From Streptomyces sp. DI166 (GTDB lineage Bacteria > Actinomycetota > Actinomycetes > Streptomycetales > Streptomycetaceae): DNA of 40,397 nt. The position numbers were made by a program, and so were the translations under genes. This document shows, piece after piece, positions 15,251 through 23,078 of this stretch (position 1 is the stretch's first letter; the number at the start of each line of letters is the position of its first letter). The stretch is from the NCBI RefSeq assembly GCF_900091315.1, contig NZ_FLSP01000081.1:1-40397 (forward strand), in the 5' to 3' direction. Below the pieces are notes generated by a model, which had not been told where the DNA came from, ran no database searches, and saw nothing but the letters and a program-made list of their open reading frames with translations.

Positions 15251-16068
15251 ATGGCGGAGCGGCAGTTCAGGCGTAGGGGGGCGGTTGTCGCCGCCGCCGG
15301 GGTTGTGATGGTGGCCGGGGGGTGTGGTGAGGCCGTGCCGGACGGGGGTGGTGAGGAAGGGGCCGCCGTGGTGCGGGGGGCCGCTGCCGAACTGGTGCGG
15401 GCTCGTAGTTCCAAGGCGCGCACCTCCATGGAGATGGCTGCCGGGGGGACCCGGGTGACCATCCGGGGGCGCGGGGTCTACGACTTCCGGGAGCAGGTCG
15501 GGCAGTTGAAGGTGTCGCTGCCGCAGGGGCCTGCGGGGGACCCCACGCGGCAGCCCATTACCGAGCTGCTCGCGCCCGGCGCGCTGTTCATGAAGAACCG
15601 GGGGCCGGGGTTCCCGAGGACAAGTGGGTGCGGGTGGAGACCGGGTCCATGGCGGACGGGAATCTGGTCACCGGGGGCGCCACCGATCCGCTCGCCGCCG
15701 CCGAGATCCTGCGCGGCGCCCGGGACGTCCGGTACATGGGGGCGGAGCGGGTCGGCGGGGTCGACGTGCGGCACTATCGCGGGGTCGCCGACCTGGGGCG
15801 GGCCGCCCGGCGGGCCTCCGAGGGGCCGCGGGACGCGCTGGCCGCGGCGGCGAAAGGGTTCGCCACTCCCCGGGTTCCGTTCGATGTGTACCTCGACGAG
15901 CAGGGGCGGGTCAGGAAGATCCGGCACCGGTTCAGCTTTGTGAACGGGCAGCAGGAACGGCCCGTCGACGTCGCCTCCACCACCCTGCTGTACGAGTTCG
16001 GCGTCGACGTGGACGTACGGCTGCCGGACCGTGACGACATCTTCGCGGGGCGTATCGCGGAAGAGTGA
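15251..16068 (+). pseudogene. LppX/LprG-like lipoprotein gene with a single-base frameshift
   Basis: The 5' part (ATG 15251) encodes MAERQFRRRGAVVAAAGVVM and a lipobox-like VAGGC, then an N-terminal ectodomain up to LFMKNRG. The rest of the domain continues in another frame from about 15610 (VPEDKWVRVETGSMADGNLV through FAGRIAEE, stop 16066-16068). One extra G in either G run (15600-15604 or 15607-15610) restores a single 273-aa lipoprotein of the LppX/LprAFG type, whose relatives bind lipids or glycolipids at the outer membrane face. Both halves look conserved in composition, so this is either recent damage or a homopolymer sequencing error. GGGGTAGG precedes the start. Confidence 0.75.
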
Positions 16069-16156
16069 GGGTCGTCAAGAACTAGCCCGTCCGTGCCATG
16101 CGCGGTGTGTAGACCTCTCCCTACTCTAGGAAGTCGGTAACGGCAGAGAAGAGGTG

Positions 16157-16360
16157 ATGCGCGTGGCTCCGGTCGGCGGTACGGCAGTTCAGGACCACGT
16201 GGCCCTCGCCGAGATCGAGCTGTGCGGTGAACTGATCATCGCGGCCTCGGCCGCCGAGGACCGGCTCAGCATGGAGAGCATCGACCAGGTGCTGCGGGTG
16301 GCCGAGGAGCGGGACCGTCTGCCCGGCCCCGGCGCCGACCCCGCAAGATCGCAGCGGTGA
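16157..16360 (+). CDS. Small conserved hypothetical protein
   Basis: 67 aa (MRVAPVGGTAVQDHVALAEI and onward). Soluble, with a predicted amphipathic helix SMESIDQVLRVAEERDRLPG; no known domain. I recall similar short proteins at this position beside csoR in other Streptomyces, which is why I accept it. ATG 16157 directly follows GAAGAGGTG; GTG 16154 and GTG 16163 are alternative starts. It converges with csoR, 17 bases apart. No function assigned. Confidence 0.65.
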   Translation: MRVAPVGGTAVQDHVALAEIELCGELIIAASAAEDRLSMESIDQVLRVAEERDRLPGPGADPARSQR

Positions 16361-16377
16361 CTTCCGGCCGGTCGGCC

Positions 16378-16716
16378 TCACGTCCGCAGTAGCCGGCCGA
16401 TCGCCTTCGTCGCCTCTTCCACCTTCGCGTCGATCTCGTCGCCGCCCTTGACCGCCGCGTCCGCGACGCAGTGCCGCAGGTGCTCCTCCAGGAGCTGGAG
16501 CGCGAAGGACTGCAGGGCCTTGGTGGAGGCCGACACCTGGGTGAGTATGTCGATGCAGTAGACGTCCTCGTCGACCATCCGCTGCAGACCCCGGATCTGG
16601 CCCTCGATCCGGCGCAGCCGCTTGAGGTGCTCGTCCTTCTGCTTGTGGTAACCGTGCGTGGCGTGGTCGTGCGCCTGCTCGGAGGGCGCCGTGGCGCCGG
16701 CCTCGGTCGTCGTCAT
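16378..16716 (-). CDS. csoR: CsoR family copper-sensing repressor
   Basis: 112 aa, all-helical DUF156/CsoR repressor. The Cu(I)-binding triad is intact: Cys54 (DVYCIDIL), His79 and Cys83 (EEHLRHC), with the C-25-H-4-C spacing of characterised CsoR. DNA-contacting basic residues lie in KRLRRIEGQIRGLQRM. The N-terminus is His-rich (AHDHATHGYH), which could add metal affinity. Copper binding would release it from DNA and induce efflux genes. A perfect dyad 14 bases upstream of the ATG (16731-16751) is the likely autoregulatory operator. GGAGG lies 5 bases before the ATG. No copper ATPase or chaperone gene adjoins it here, so its other targets lie elsewhere. Confidence 0.93.
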   Translation of the reverse strand: MTTTEAGATAPSEQAHDHATHGYHKQKDEHLKRLRRIEGQIRGLQRMVDEDVYCIDILTQVSASTKALQSFALQLLEEHLRHCVADAAVKGGDEIDAKVEEATKAIGRLLRT

Positions 16717-16730
16717 CGCGTCCTCCAGAC

Positions 16731-16751
16731 ATATACCCCTACTGGGTATAT
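16731..16751. promoter_or_regulatory. CsoR operator
   Basis: ATATACCC-CTACT-GGGTATAT: perfect 8-bp arms around 5 bases, the TACCC-N5-GGGTA pattern of CsoR sites. It lies just upstream of the csoR ribosome-binding site. A second half site GGGTATA follows at 16768-16774. Confidence 0.82.
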
Positions 16752-16904
16752 CGTACCGAACTTTGCTGGGTATAGGGCCCTTGGTACGCCCCCGTGATGA
16801 TCACTGTGCCTGATGGGCGACACTGGGGGACGGCCCATTAGCCGTGGCCGGATGATGCGCCTAGCATCAGCCTGACCGAAACCGAAGCACCCCGAGGACC
16901 CCAC

Positions 16905-17525
16905 GTGCGCTTTCGTCTGACCCCCAGGGAGACGAGCTTCTACGACATGTTCGCCGCGTCCGCGGACAACATCGTCACGGGCTCGAAACTCCTGATGGAA
17001 CTGCTCGGGGCGGATTCCGCCGCCCGGGTCGAGATCGCGGAGCGTATGCGGGCAGCGGAACACGCTGGTGACGACGCCACGCACGCGATCTTCCACCAGC
17101 TGAACTCCTCCTTCATCACGCCTTTCGACCGCGAGGACATCTACTCCCTCGCGTCGTCCCTCGACGACATCATGGACTTCATGGAGGAGGCCGTCGACCT
17201 GGTCGTCCTCTACAACATCGAGGAACTGCCCAAGGGCGTCGAGCAGCAGATCGAGGTGCTCGCCCGGGCCGCCGAGCTGACCGCCGAGGCCATGCCGAAC
17301 CTGCGCACCATGGCCAACCTCACCGAGTACTGGATCGAGGTCAACCGGCTGGAGAACCAGGCGGACCAGATCCACCGCAAGCTGCTCGCACATCTCTTCA
17401 ACGGCAAGTACGACGCCATCGAGGTCCTCAAGCTCAAGCAGATCGTGGACGTCCTGGAAGAGGCGGCCGACGCCTTCGAGCACGTGGCGAACACGGTGGA
17501 GACGATCGCCGTGAAGGAGTCCTGA
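16905..17525 (+). CDS. DUF47 (PhoU-like) protein, Pit partner
   Basis: 206 aa, an all-helical DUF47/PhoU-like protein (RFRLTPRETSFYDMFAASAD, then several four-helix-bundle segments such as LEDIMDF-type and NRLENQADQIHRKLL). DUF47 proteins are encoded next to Pit transporters and probably regulate phosphate import or bind metal-phosphate through the conserved acidic residues (E-x-x-AD, D-D). GTG start with GAGGA upstream; 8 bases separate it from pit, so the two are one operon. A possible -10 TAGCAT at 16862 with TTAGCC 18 bases upstream lies just before it. Cytoplasmic. Confidence 0.88.
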   Translation: MRFRLTPRETSFYDMFAASADNIVTGSKLLMELLGADSAARVEIAERMRAAEHAGDDATHAIFHQLNSSFITPFDREDIYSLASSLDDIMDFMEEAVDLVVLYNIEELPKGVEQQIEVLARAAELTAEAMPNLRTMANLTEYWIEVNRLENQADQIHRKLLAHLFNGKYDAIEVLKLKQIVDVLEEAADAFEHVANTVETIAVKES

Positions 17526-17533
17526 GCGCGTCC

Positions 17534-18532
17534 ATGGACACCTTCGCTCTGGTCGTGACCATCGGGGTCGCGCTCTTCTTCACGTACACCAACGGCTTCC
17601 ACGACTCGGCGAACGCCATCGCCACCTCCGTCTCCACCCGCGCCCTCACGCCGCGGGCCGCGCTGGCCATGGCCGCCGTGATGAACCTCGGCGGTGCCTT
17701 CCTCGGGTCGGGCGTGGCCAAGACCGTCAGTGAGGGCCTGATCGAGACGCCCGAGGGCTCGACGGGGATGGGCATCCTCTTCGCCGCGCTCGTCGGCGCC
17801 ATCGCCTGGAACCTGATCACCTGGTACTTCGGGCTGCCCTCGTCCTCCTCGCACGCCCTCTTCGGCGGCATGGTCGGGGCCGCGCTCGCGGGCGGCACCA
17901 CCGTGTACTGGAGCGGGGTGATGGAGAAAGTCGTCATCCCGATGTTCGTCTCCCCGATCGTCGGTCTGGTCGTCGGTTACCTGGTCATGACCGCGATCAT
18001 GTGGATCTTCCGGCGGGCCAACCCGCACAAGGCCAAGCGCGGCTTCCGGATCGCGCAGACCGTCTCGGCGGCCGGTATGGCCCTCGGTCACGGTCTCCAG
18101 GACGCCCAGAAGACCATGGGCATCGTGGTGATGGCCCTGGTCATCGCCGATGTCGAGGACTACGGCGATCCGATCCCGGTGTGGGTGAAGATCGCCTGTG
18201 CCGTGATGCTGTCGCTGGGCACCTATGCCGGTGGCTGGCGGATCATGCGGACGCTGGGGCGGAAGATCATCGAGCTGGACCCGCCGCAGGGGTTCGCGGC
18301 CGAGACCACCGGCGCGTCGATCATGTTCACCACGGCGTTCCTGTTCAAGGCGCCGATCTCCACGACCCACGTCATCACCTCGGCGATCATGGGTGTCGGC
18401 GCCACCAAGCGCGTGAACGCGGTGCGCTGGGGCGTCGCCAAGAACATCGTCCTGGGCTGGTTCATCACCATGCCGGCCGCGGCGGTGGTGGCCGCGGCGT
18501 CGTTCGGGATCGTGGACCTGGCGTTCCTGTAG
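17534..18532 (+). CDS. pit: Low-affinity inorganic phosphate transporter, Pit family
   Basis: 332 aa with about nine to ten membrane helices. Two PiT signatures are visible: GFHDSANAIATSVSTRAL near the N-terminus and GHGLQDAQKTMGIVV in the second half; SSSHALFGG and STTHVITSAIMG are the matching re-entrant regions. It imports phosphate, usually as a metal-phosphate complex driven by the proton gradient, when phosphate is plentiful, complementing the high-affinity Pst system encoded convergently downstream. Translationally close to the DUF47 gene (8 bases). In S. coelicolor the corresponding gene is called pitH1, as I recall. Confidence 0.94.
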   Translation: MDTFALVVTIGVALFFTYTNGFHDSANAIATSVSTRALTPRAALAMAAVMNLGGAFLGSGVAKTVSEGLIETPEGSTGMGILFAALVGAIAWNLITWYFGLPSSSSHALFGGMVGAALAGGTTVYWSGVMEKVVIPMFVSPIVGLVVGYLVMTAIMWIFRRANPHKAKRGFRIAQTVSAAGMALGHGLQDAQKTMGIVVMALVIADVEDYGDPIPVWVKIACAVMLSLGTYAGGWRIMRTLGRKIIELDPPQGFAAETTGASIMFTTAFLFKAPISTTHVITSAIMGVGATKRVNAVRWGVAKNIVLGWFITMPAAAVVAAASFGIVDLAFL

Positions 18533-18577
18533 CGGACGCGCCGCGTCGTGCCGGGGCGTAGGAGAAACGTCACGGCG

Positions 18578-18617
18578 GAGGGCCCGTCCCCCGGGAGAAC
18601 TCGGGGAACGGGCCCTC
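18578..18617. terminator. Bidirectional terminator between pit and pstB
   Basis: GAGGGCCCGT (18578-18587) pairs perfectly with ACGGGCCCTC (18608-18617), extended by C/G pairs inside, between the convergent pit and pstB stops. No strong T-tract, as usual in Streptomyces. Confidence 0.8.
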
Positions 18618-18663
18618 TCTGTGCCCCGCGGTGGCACCGCCATGCAGCACCGCGAGGGGTCTG

Positions 18664-19440
18664 TCAGCCGAACCGGCCCGAGATGTAGTCCTCGGTGGCC
18701 TGGACGGACGGGTTGGAGAAGATGCGCTCCGTGTCGTCGATCTCGATCAGCCTGCCGGGCTGCCCGACGGCCGCCAGGTTGAAGAAGGCGGTGCGGTCCG
18801 AGACGCGGGCCGCCTGCTGCATGTTGTGCGTCACGATGACGATGGTGAACCGCTGCTTCAGCTCGCCGATCAGGTCCTCGATGGCGAGCGTGGAGATCGG
18901 GTCCAGGGCCGAGCAGGGCTCGTCCATCAGCAGCACCTTCGGCTCCACCGCGATGGCCCGGGCGATGCACAGGCGCTGCTGCTGACCGCCGGACAGGCCC
19001 GAGCCGGGCTTGTTGAGGCGGTCCTTGACCTCGTTCCAGAGGTTGGCGCCCCGCAGGGACTTCTCCACGACGTCGTCGAGCTGCGACTTCTTGTACGAGC
19101 CGTTCAGGCGCAGGCCCGCCGCGACGTTGTCGTACACCGACATCGTCGGGAACGGGTTCGGGCGCTGGAAGACCATGCCGACCTCGCGGCGCACGGTCAC
19201 CGGGTCCACGCCGGTGCCGTACAGGTCCTCGGCGTCCAGCATGACCTTGCCCTCGACCCGGCCGCCTGGGGTGACCTCGTGCATCCGGTTCAGGGTGCGC
19301 AGGAAGGTGGACTTGCCGCAGCCGGAGGGGCCGATGAAGGCGGTCACGGAGCGGGGCTCCACGGTCATCGAGATGTCCTCGATGGCGCGGAAGGGGCCGT
19401 AGTAGGCGCTGAGGCCGCTCACGTCGATGCGCTTGGCCAT
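18664..19440 (-). CDS. pstB: Phosphate ABC transporter ATP-binding protein PstB
   Basis: 258 aa, the ATPase subunit of the high-affinity phosphate importer PstSCAB. Walker A is GPSGCGKST, the PstB-specific RPNPFP follows the Q-loop (MVFQRPNPFPTMSVYDNV), the signature is LSGGQQQR, Walker B is VLLMDEPCSALDP and the switch is VTHNM. ATG 19440 (MAKRID) is preferred to an in-frame start at 19449 because family members begin here and AAGAAG lies upstream. Last gene of the pst operon, 70 bases after pstA; ends before a bidirectional terminator. Acts on the cytoplasmic face with PstA and PstC. Confidence 0.96.
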   Translation of the reverse strand: MAKRIDVSGLSAYYGPFRAIEDISMTVEPRSVTAFIGPSGCGKSTFLRTLNRMHEVTPGGRVEGKVMLDAEDLYGTGVDPVTVRREVGMVFQRPNPFPTMSVYDNVAAGLRLNGSYKKSQLDDVVEKSLRGANLWNEVKDRLNKPGSGLSGGQQQRLCIARAIAVEPKVLLMDEPCSALDPISTLAIEDLIGELKQRFTIVIVTHNMQQAARVSDRTAFFNLAAVGQPGRLIEIDDTERIFSNPSVQATEDYISGRFG

Positions 19441-19510
19441 GGGTATCACTGCTTCTTTCGGGAAGGTGTGGCGCCGGTCGCGTCCGGCGCTCGGTCGCTG
19501 GGTGGCCGCG

Positions 19511-20563
19511 TCAGCGACCGGTCTTCGGGGCCTTCCAGCGGGCGATGCCGCGGGCCGCGAGGTTGAGGATCATCACGAAGGCGATCAGGGTGAGCGCGGC
19601 GGCCCAGGCGCGGTCGTACGCCGCCTCGGAGCCCGCGCTGTTGGCGTACTGCTGGTAGATGTACAGCGGCAGCGACGCCTGCGCCCCGTCGAAGGGGTTG
19701 TTGTTGATGAACGGGTTGCCGAACACCAGCAGCAGGACCGGCGCGGTCTCACCGGCGATCCGGGCGACCGCCAGCATGACGCCGGTGGTGATGCCGCCGA
19801 CCGCGGTCGGCAGGACGACCTTCAGGATCGTGCGCCACTTCGGCACGCCCAGGGCCAGGGACGCCTCGCGCAGCTCGTTCGGGACGAGCTTGAGCATCTC
19901 CTCGGTGGAGCGCACCACGACCGGCATCATCAGGATCGCCAGGGCGAGCGCGCCCGCGAAGCCGGAGAAGCTCATGTCGAGGATCAGCAGCAGGCTGAGG
20001 ATGAACAGACCGGCGACGATCGAGGGGATGCCGGTCATCACGTCGACGAAGAAGGTGACGGCCCGGGCCAGGGCGCCGCGGCCGTACTCGACCAGGTAGA
20101 TCGCGGTGAGCACGCCGATCGGCGCCGCGATCAGGGTGGCGATGCCGACCTGCTCCAGGGTGCCGATGATGGCGTGGTAGATGCCGCCGCCGGGCTCGCT
20201 GTCGCCGACGACGCCCATGGAGTGGGTGAGGAAGTAGACGTCGAGGACCTTCACACCGCGCTCGACGGTCGACCAGACCAGGGAGAACAGCGGCACCACG
20301 GCCAGCAGGAAGGCGACCCAGACCAGCGAGGTCGCGATACGGTCCTTGGCCTGCCGCCTGCCCTCGACGCGGGCGGCGAGGACGTACGTGCCGAGCACGA
20401 ACAGCAGCGAGGCGATCAGGCCCCACTGGATGCGGCTCTCGATGCCGGCGGCCAGGCCCAGGCCGACGGAGACGGCGACCGAGCCGCCCGCGATCGCCCA
20501 GGGGGACCACTTCGGCAGCCGGGCGCCCTTGAGGGAGCCGGGGTGTTGGACGACGGTGCTCAT
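19511..20563 (-). CDS. pstA: Phosphate ABC transporter permease PstA
   Basis: 350 aa. Membrane permease with the EAA loop REASLALGVPKWRTILKVVL that docks PstB, and the typical LMPVVVRSTEEMLKLVP and ARIAGETAPVLL segments. Compared with E. coli PstA (about 300 aa) it has an N-terminal extension with two extra membrane helices (about residues 23-65), common in actinobacteria. Its ATG overlaps the pstC stop by four bases (ATGA, 20560-20563), so translation is coupled and the two permeases should be made in equal amounts. Confidence 0.95.
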   Translation of the reverse strand: MSTVVQHPGSLKGARLPKWSPWAIAGGSVAVSVGLGLAAGIESRIQWGLIASLLFVLGTYVLAARVEGRRQAKDRIATSLVWVAFLLAVVPLFSLVWSTVERGVKVLDVYFLTHSMGVVGDSEPGGGIYHAIIGTLEQVGIATLIAAPIGVLTAIYLVEYGRGALARAVTFFVDVMTGIPSIVAGLFILSLLLILDMSFSGFAGALALAILMMPVVVRSTEEMLKLVPNELREASLALGVPKWRTILKVVLPTAVGGITTGVMLAVARIAGETAPVLLLVFGNPFINNNPFDGAQASLPLYIYQQYANSAGSEAAYDRAWAAALTLIAFVMILNLAARGIARWKAPKTGR

Positions 20564-21564
20564 GCGTTGGCCCCCGAGTACTCCTTGCGGCGGGCGATGA
20601 TCGCGCGGGCCGCGCCGTTGACCAGCAGGGTGATGACGAACAGAACGAGACCGGAGGCGATCAGCGCGTCCCGGCCGAACTCGTCGGCCTCGCCGAACTT
20701 GCTGGCGATGTTCTGCGCGAAGGTGCCGCCGCCCGGGTTGAGCAGGCTGCCGTGGATCAGGAAGTCCGGGGAGAGCACGGTGGCGACCGCCATCGTCTCG
20801 CCGAGGGCGCGGCCGAGGCCCAGCATCGAGGCGGAGATCACACCGGAACGGCCGAAGGGCAGCACCGCCATGCGGATCACCTCCCAGCGGGTGGCGCCGA
20901 GGGCCAGCGCGGCCTCCTCGTGCATCCGCGGGACCTGACGGAACACCTCACGGCTGACGTTGGTGATGATCGGCAGGATCATCACCGCCAGCAGGATGCC
21001 GACCGTGAGCATGGAGCGGGCCGGGCCGCCCTCCCAGTCGAAGACGCCGGTCCAGCCGAGGTAGTCGTCCAGCCAGCCGAACAGGCCGTTCATGTGCGGC
21101 ACGAGGATCAGGGCGCCCCACAGGCCGTAGACGATGGACGGCACCGCGGCGAGCAGGTCGATCACGTAGGCGATCGGGCCGCTCAGCCTGCGGGGGGCGT
21201 AGTGGGTGAGGAACAGGGCGATGGCCACCGCGATCGGGACGGCGATCAGCATGGCGATGACCGAGGAGACGACCGTGCCGTAGGCCAGCACCGCGATGCC
21301 GAAGACCGGCTCGGTCCCGGCGGTGTTCCACTCGAAGGTCGTGAGGAAGTTGCCCTCGTCCTCGCTGATCGCGGCGGCGGCCCGCCAGGTCAGGAAGACC
21401 GCGATGGCGGCCATGACGAGCAGCAGGAAGATGCCGGAGCCGCGGGCGAGGCCGAGGAAGACGCGGTCTCCGGGGCGGGTGGCGGCGCGGGCGGCGCGCC
21501 CGGGCACGAGCACCGGTGGGCGGGGACTCGGGGGTGGTGCGTCGGTTATCTGTGTGGTGTCCAT
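20560..21564 (-). CDS. pstC: Phosphate ABC transporter permease PstC
   Basis: 334 aa, six membrane helices, with the EAA loop EEAALALGATRWEVIRMAVL and the conserved GLGRALGETMAV segment. ATG 21564 (MDTTQITDAPPP) is chosen over an in-frame start at 21633 because GGAGA lies 5 bases upstream and the extension would run into the intergenic hairpin. It lies downstream of a strong stem-loop that separates it from pstS, so expression probably depends on partial readthrough from the pstS promoter. Works as a heterodimer with PstA. Confidence 0.95.
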   Translation of the reverse strand: MDTTQITDAPPPSPRPPVLVPGRAARAATRPGDRVFLGLARGSGIFLLLVMAAIAVFLTWRAAAAISEDEGNFLTTFEWNTAGTEPVFGIAVLAYGTVVSSVIAMLIAVPIAVAIALFLTHYAPRRLSGPIAYVIDLLAAVPSIVYGLWGALILVPHMNGLFGWLDDYLGWTGVFDWEGGPARSMLTVGILLAVMILPIITNVSREVFRQVPRMHEEAALALGATRWEVIRMAVLPFGRSGVISASMLGLGRALGETMAVATVLSPDFLIHGSLLNPGGGTFAQNIASKFGEADEFGRDALIASGLVLFVITLLVNGAARAIIARRKEYSGANA

Positions 21565-21639
21565 GATTCTCCGGTCTGCGGAGCCGCGTGCGGGCGCGCT
21601 TGCGCGTCCGTACGGCTCCTGGCGGCGGTGCACCGGACG

Positions 21640-21671
21640 GTGCGGCCCGGTCGCCGGGGACCGGGCCGCAC
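21640..21671 (-). terminator. Hairpin between pstS and pstC (attenuator)
   Basis: A perfect 13-bp stem, GTGCGGCCCGGTC (21640-21652) with GACCGGGCCGCAC (21659-21671), 6-base loop, starts 5 bases after the pstS stop. It likely stops most transcripts after pstS or protects the pstS mRNA 3' end, making the binding protein more abundant than the membrane subunits. Confidence 0.75.
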
Positions 21672-21676
21672 TCGGG

Positions 21677-22801
21677 TCAGCTCAGGCCGGCGACGGTCTC
21701 GCGGACCTTGGTGATGATCTCGTCGGGCATGGGGGCGTAGTCGTTCTCGGCGAGGATCTTCTGGCCGTCCTCGCTCGCCATGTAGGTGAGGAGGGACTTC
21801 ACCGTCGGCAGGGTGTCGGCCTTGTTGCCCTTGTCGCAGACGATCTCGTACGTCACCAAAGTGATCGGGTAGGCGCCCTCGGCCTTGGTGGCGTAGTTGA
21901 CCTCCAGGGCCAGGTCCTTGCCGGTGCCGACGATCTTGGCGTCGGCGATGGCGGTGGTGGCGCCCTCGACGGAGGCCTTCACCGGCTCACCGGCGCCGGT
22001 GTCGATGGCGACGACGGAGGAGTCCTTGGCGTAGGAGAGCTCCATGTAGCTGATCGCGCCGGGGGTCTGCTTGACCTGCTGGGCGACACCGGAGGAGCCG
22101 GACGCGGACTGGCCGCCGGGTGCGGTCCAGGCCTTGCCGCCCTCGTACTTCCAGTTGTCCGGGGTGGTGGCGATCAGGTACTTGGTGAAGTTGTCCGTGG
22201 TGCCGGACTCGTCGGAGCGGTGGAACGCCTGGATCTTGAGGTCGGGCAGGTCGGCCTCGGGGTTCAGCTTCTTGATCGCCGGGTCGTTCCAGTTCTTGAT
22301 CCTGTCGCTGAAGATCTTCGCCAGGGTCGGCGCGTCCAGGACGAGGTTGTCGACGCCCTCGACGTTGTACGCGACGGCGATCGGGCCGCCGACCATCGGC
22401 AGGTCGATGCCCTGACCGCCCTCGCAGACCTCCTTGGAGGCGGTGATCTCCTCCGGCTTCAGCGCCGAGTCGGAGCCCGCGAAGGCGACCGTGCCCTGCG
22501 TGAACGCGGTGACACCGGCGCCGGAGCCGCCGCCCTTGTAGTTGATCTGGACGCCCTTGCAGGCGGCGGTGAACTGCTTCACCCACGCGTCGATCGCGTT
22601 CTTCTGCGCGGACGAGCCGTCGGCGAGCAGCTGGCCCGTGGCGCCGTCGCACTTGATGTTGCCGGCCTGCGCGCTGGCGGCGGCGTCCCCGTTGCCGCTG
22701 CCGCCGGTGTCGTCGGAGCCGCACGCCGTGAGGGCCAGGGCGCCGGAGACGGCGAGAGCACCGAGAGCGAGGGCCCGCCGGTTCATGCGCTGAAGCTTCA
22801 C
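21677..22801 (-). CDS. pstS: Phosphate-binding lipoprotein PstS
   Basis: 374 aa. Type II signal peptide MNRRALALGALAVSGALALT with lipobox LTAC, then the PBP_like phosphate-binding domain: LADGSSAQKNAIDAW (phosphate loop, S-S), GGSGAGVTAFTQG, AFAGSD and FHRSDESGTTDNFTKYL (R-S-D-E-S-G-T phosphate contacts). It captures phosphate outside the membrane and delivers it to PstCA. GTG 22801 (VKLQRMNRR) has GGAAGG about 12 bases upstream; ATG 22786 is an alternative. Controlled by a PHO box at 22998-23041 and preceded by a tandem-repeat leader at 22879-22953, both unusually elaborate. Confidence 0.96.
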   Translation of the reverse strand: MKLQRMNRRALALGALAVSGALALTACGSDDTGGSGNGDAAASAQAGNIKCDGATGQLLADGSSAQKNAIDAWVKQFTAACKGVQINYKGGGSGAGVTAFTQGTVAFAGSDSALKPEEITASKEVCEGGQGIDLPMVGGPIAVAYNVEGVDNLVLDAPTLAKIFSDRIKNWNDPAIKKLNPEADLPDLKIQAFHRSDESGTTDNFTKYLIATTPDNWKYEGGKAWTAPGGQSASGSSGVAQQVKQTPGAISYMELSYAKDSSVVAIDTGAGEPVKASVEGATTAIADAKIVGTGKDLALEVNYATKAEGAYPITLVTYEIVCDKGNKADTLPTVKSLLTYMASEDGQKILAENDYAPMPDEIITKVRETVAGLS

Positions 22802-22878
22802 TTTGAGGGAGTTCCTTCCGGGAGCCGCCGTCCTGAATCCGGCGGCGTGCGAAGTCTGGGCGGCGGGGGCGGGGTCCT

Positions 22879-22953
22879 GTCCTCGGCCTTGTCCTCGGCC
22901 TTGTCCTCGGCCGTTGCCCTCGGGCTTTGTCCTCGGGCTTTGTCCTCGGGCCT
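22879..22953. repeat. Six tandem 12-13 bp repeats in the pstS leader
   Basis: Six head-to-tail copies of GTCCTCGGCCTT-like units (plus strand): 22879-22890, 22891-22902, 22903-22915, 22916-22928, 22929-22941 and 22942-22953. The first three carry GGCC, the last three GGGC, with one or two extra T. They lie between the PHO box and the pstS start, probably inside the transcribed leader, where each repeat gives a CGAGGAC motif in the mRNA. Confidence 0.85.
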
Positions 22954-22997
22954 GTTCGGGACCGCGTTCCTTACCGCGTAAGGCCGAAATTAGGCAG

Positions 22998-23041
22998 GGC
23001 AGGTGAAGGCGCCGATGGGCGTGAATGAACGGGGGGTGAAC
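22998..23041 (-). promoter_or_regulatory. PHO box (PhoP binding site) of pstS
   Basis: On the minus strand four contiguous 11-bp units: GTTCACCCCCC (23041-23031), GTTCATTCACG (23030-23020), CCCATCGGCGC (23019-23009, degenerate) and CTTCACCTGCC (23008-22998). This is the direct-repeat architecture of Streptomyces PHO boxes bound by PhoP under phosphate starvation. TAATTT at 22992-22987 is a possible -10 element. Confidence 0.88.
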
Positions 23042-23078
23042 CCCTGAGGACGGTGCGGTGCGGTGCGCCCGCGGCGGC

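Noticed and set aside
16793..16803. GTGAT-G-ATCAC dyad upstream of the DUF47 gene as an operator
   Set aside because: Only 5-bp arms, expected by chance in this length, and no second copy nearby.
18625..18663. Second terminator downstream of pstB
   Set aside because: No stem longer than 5 bp found; the 18578-18617 stem serves both genes.
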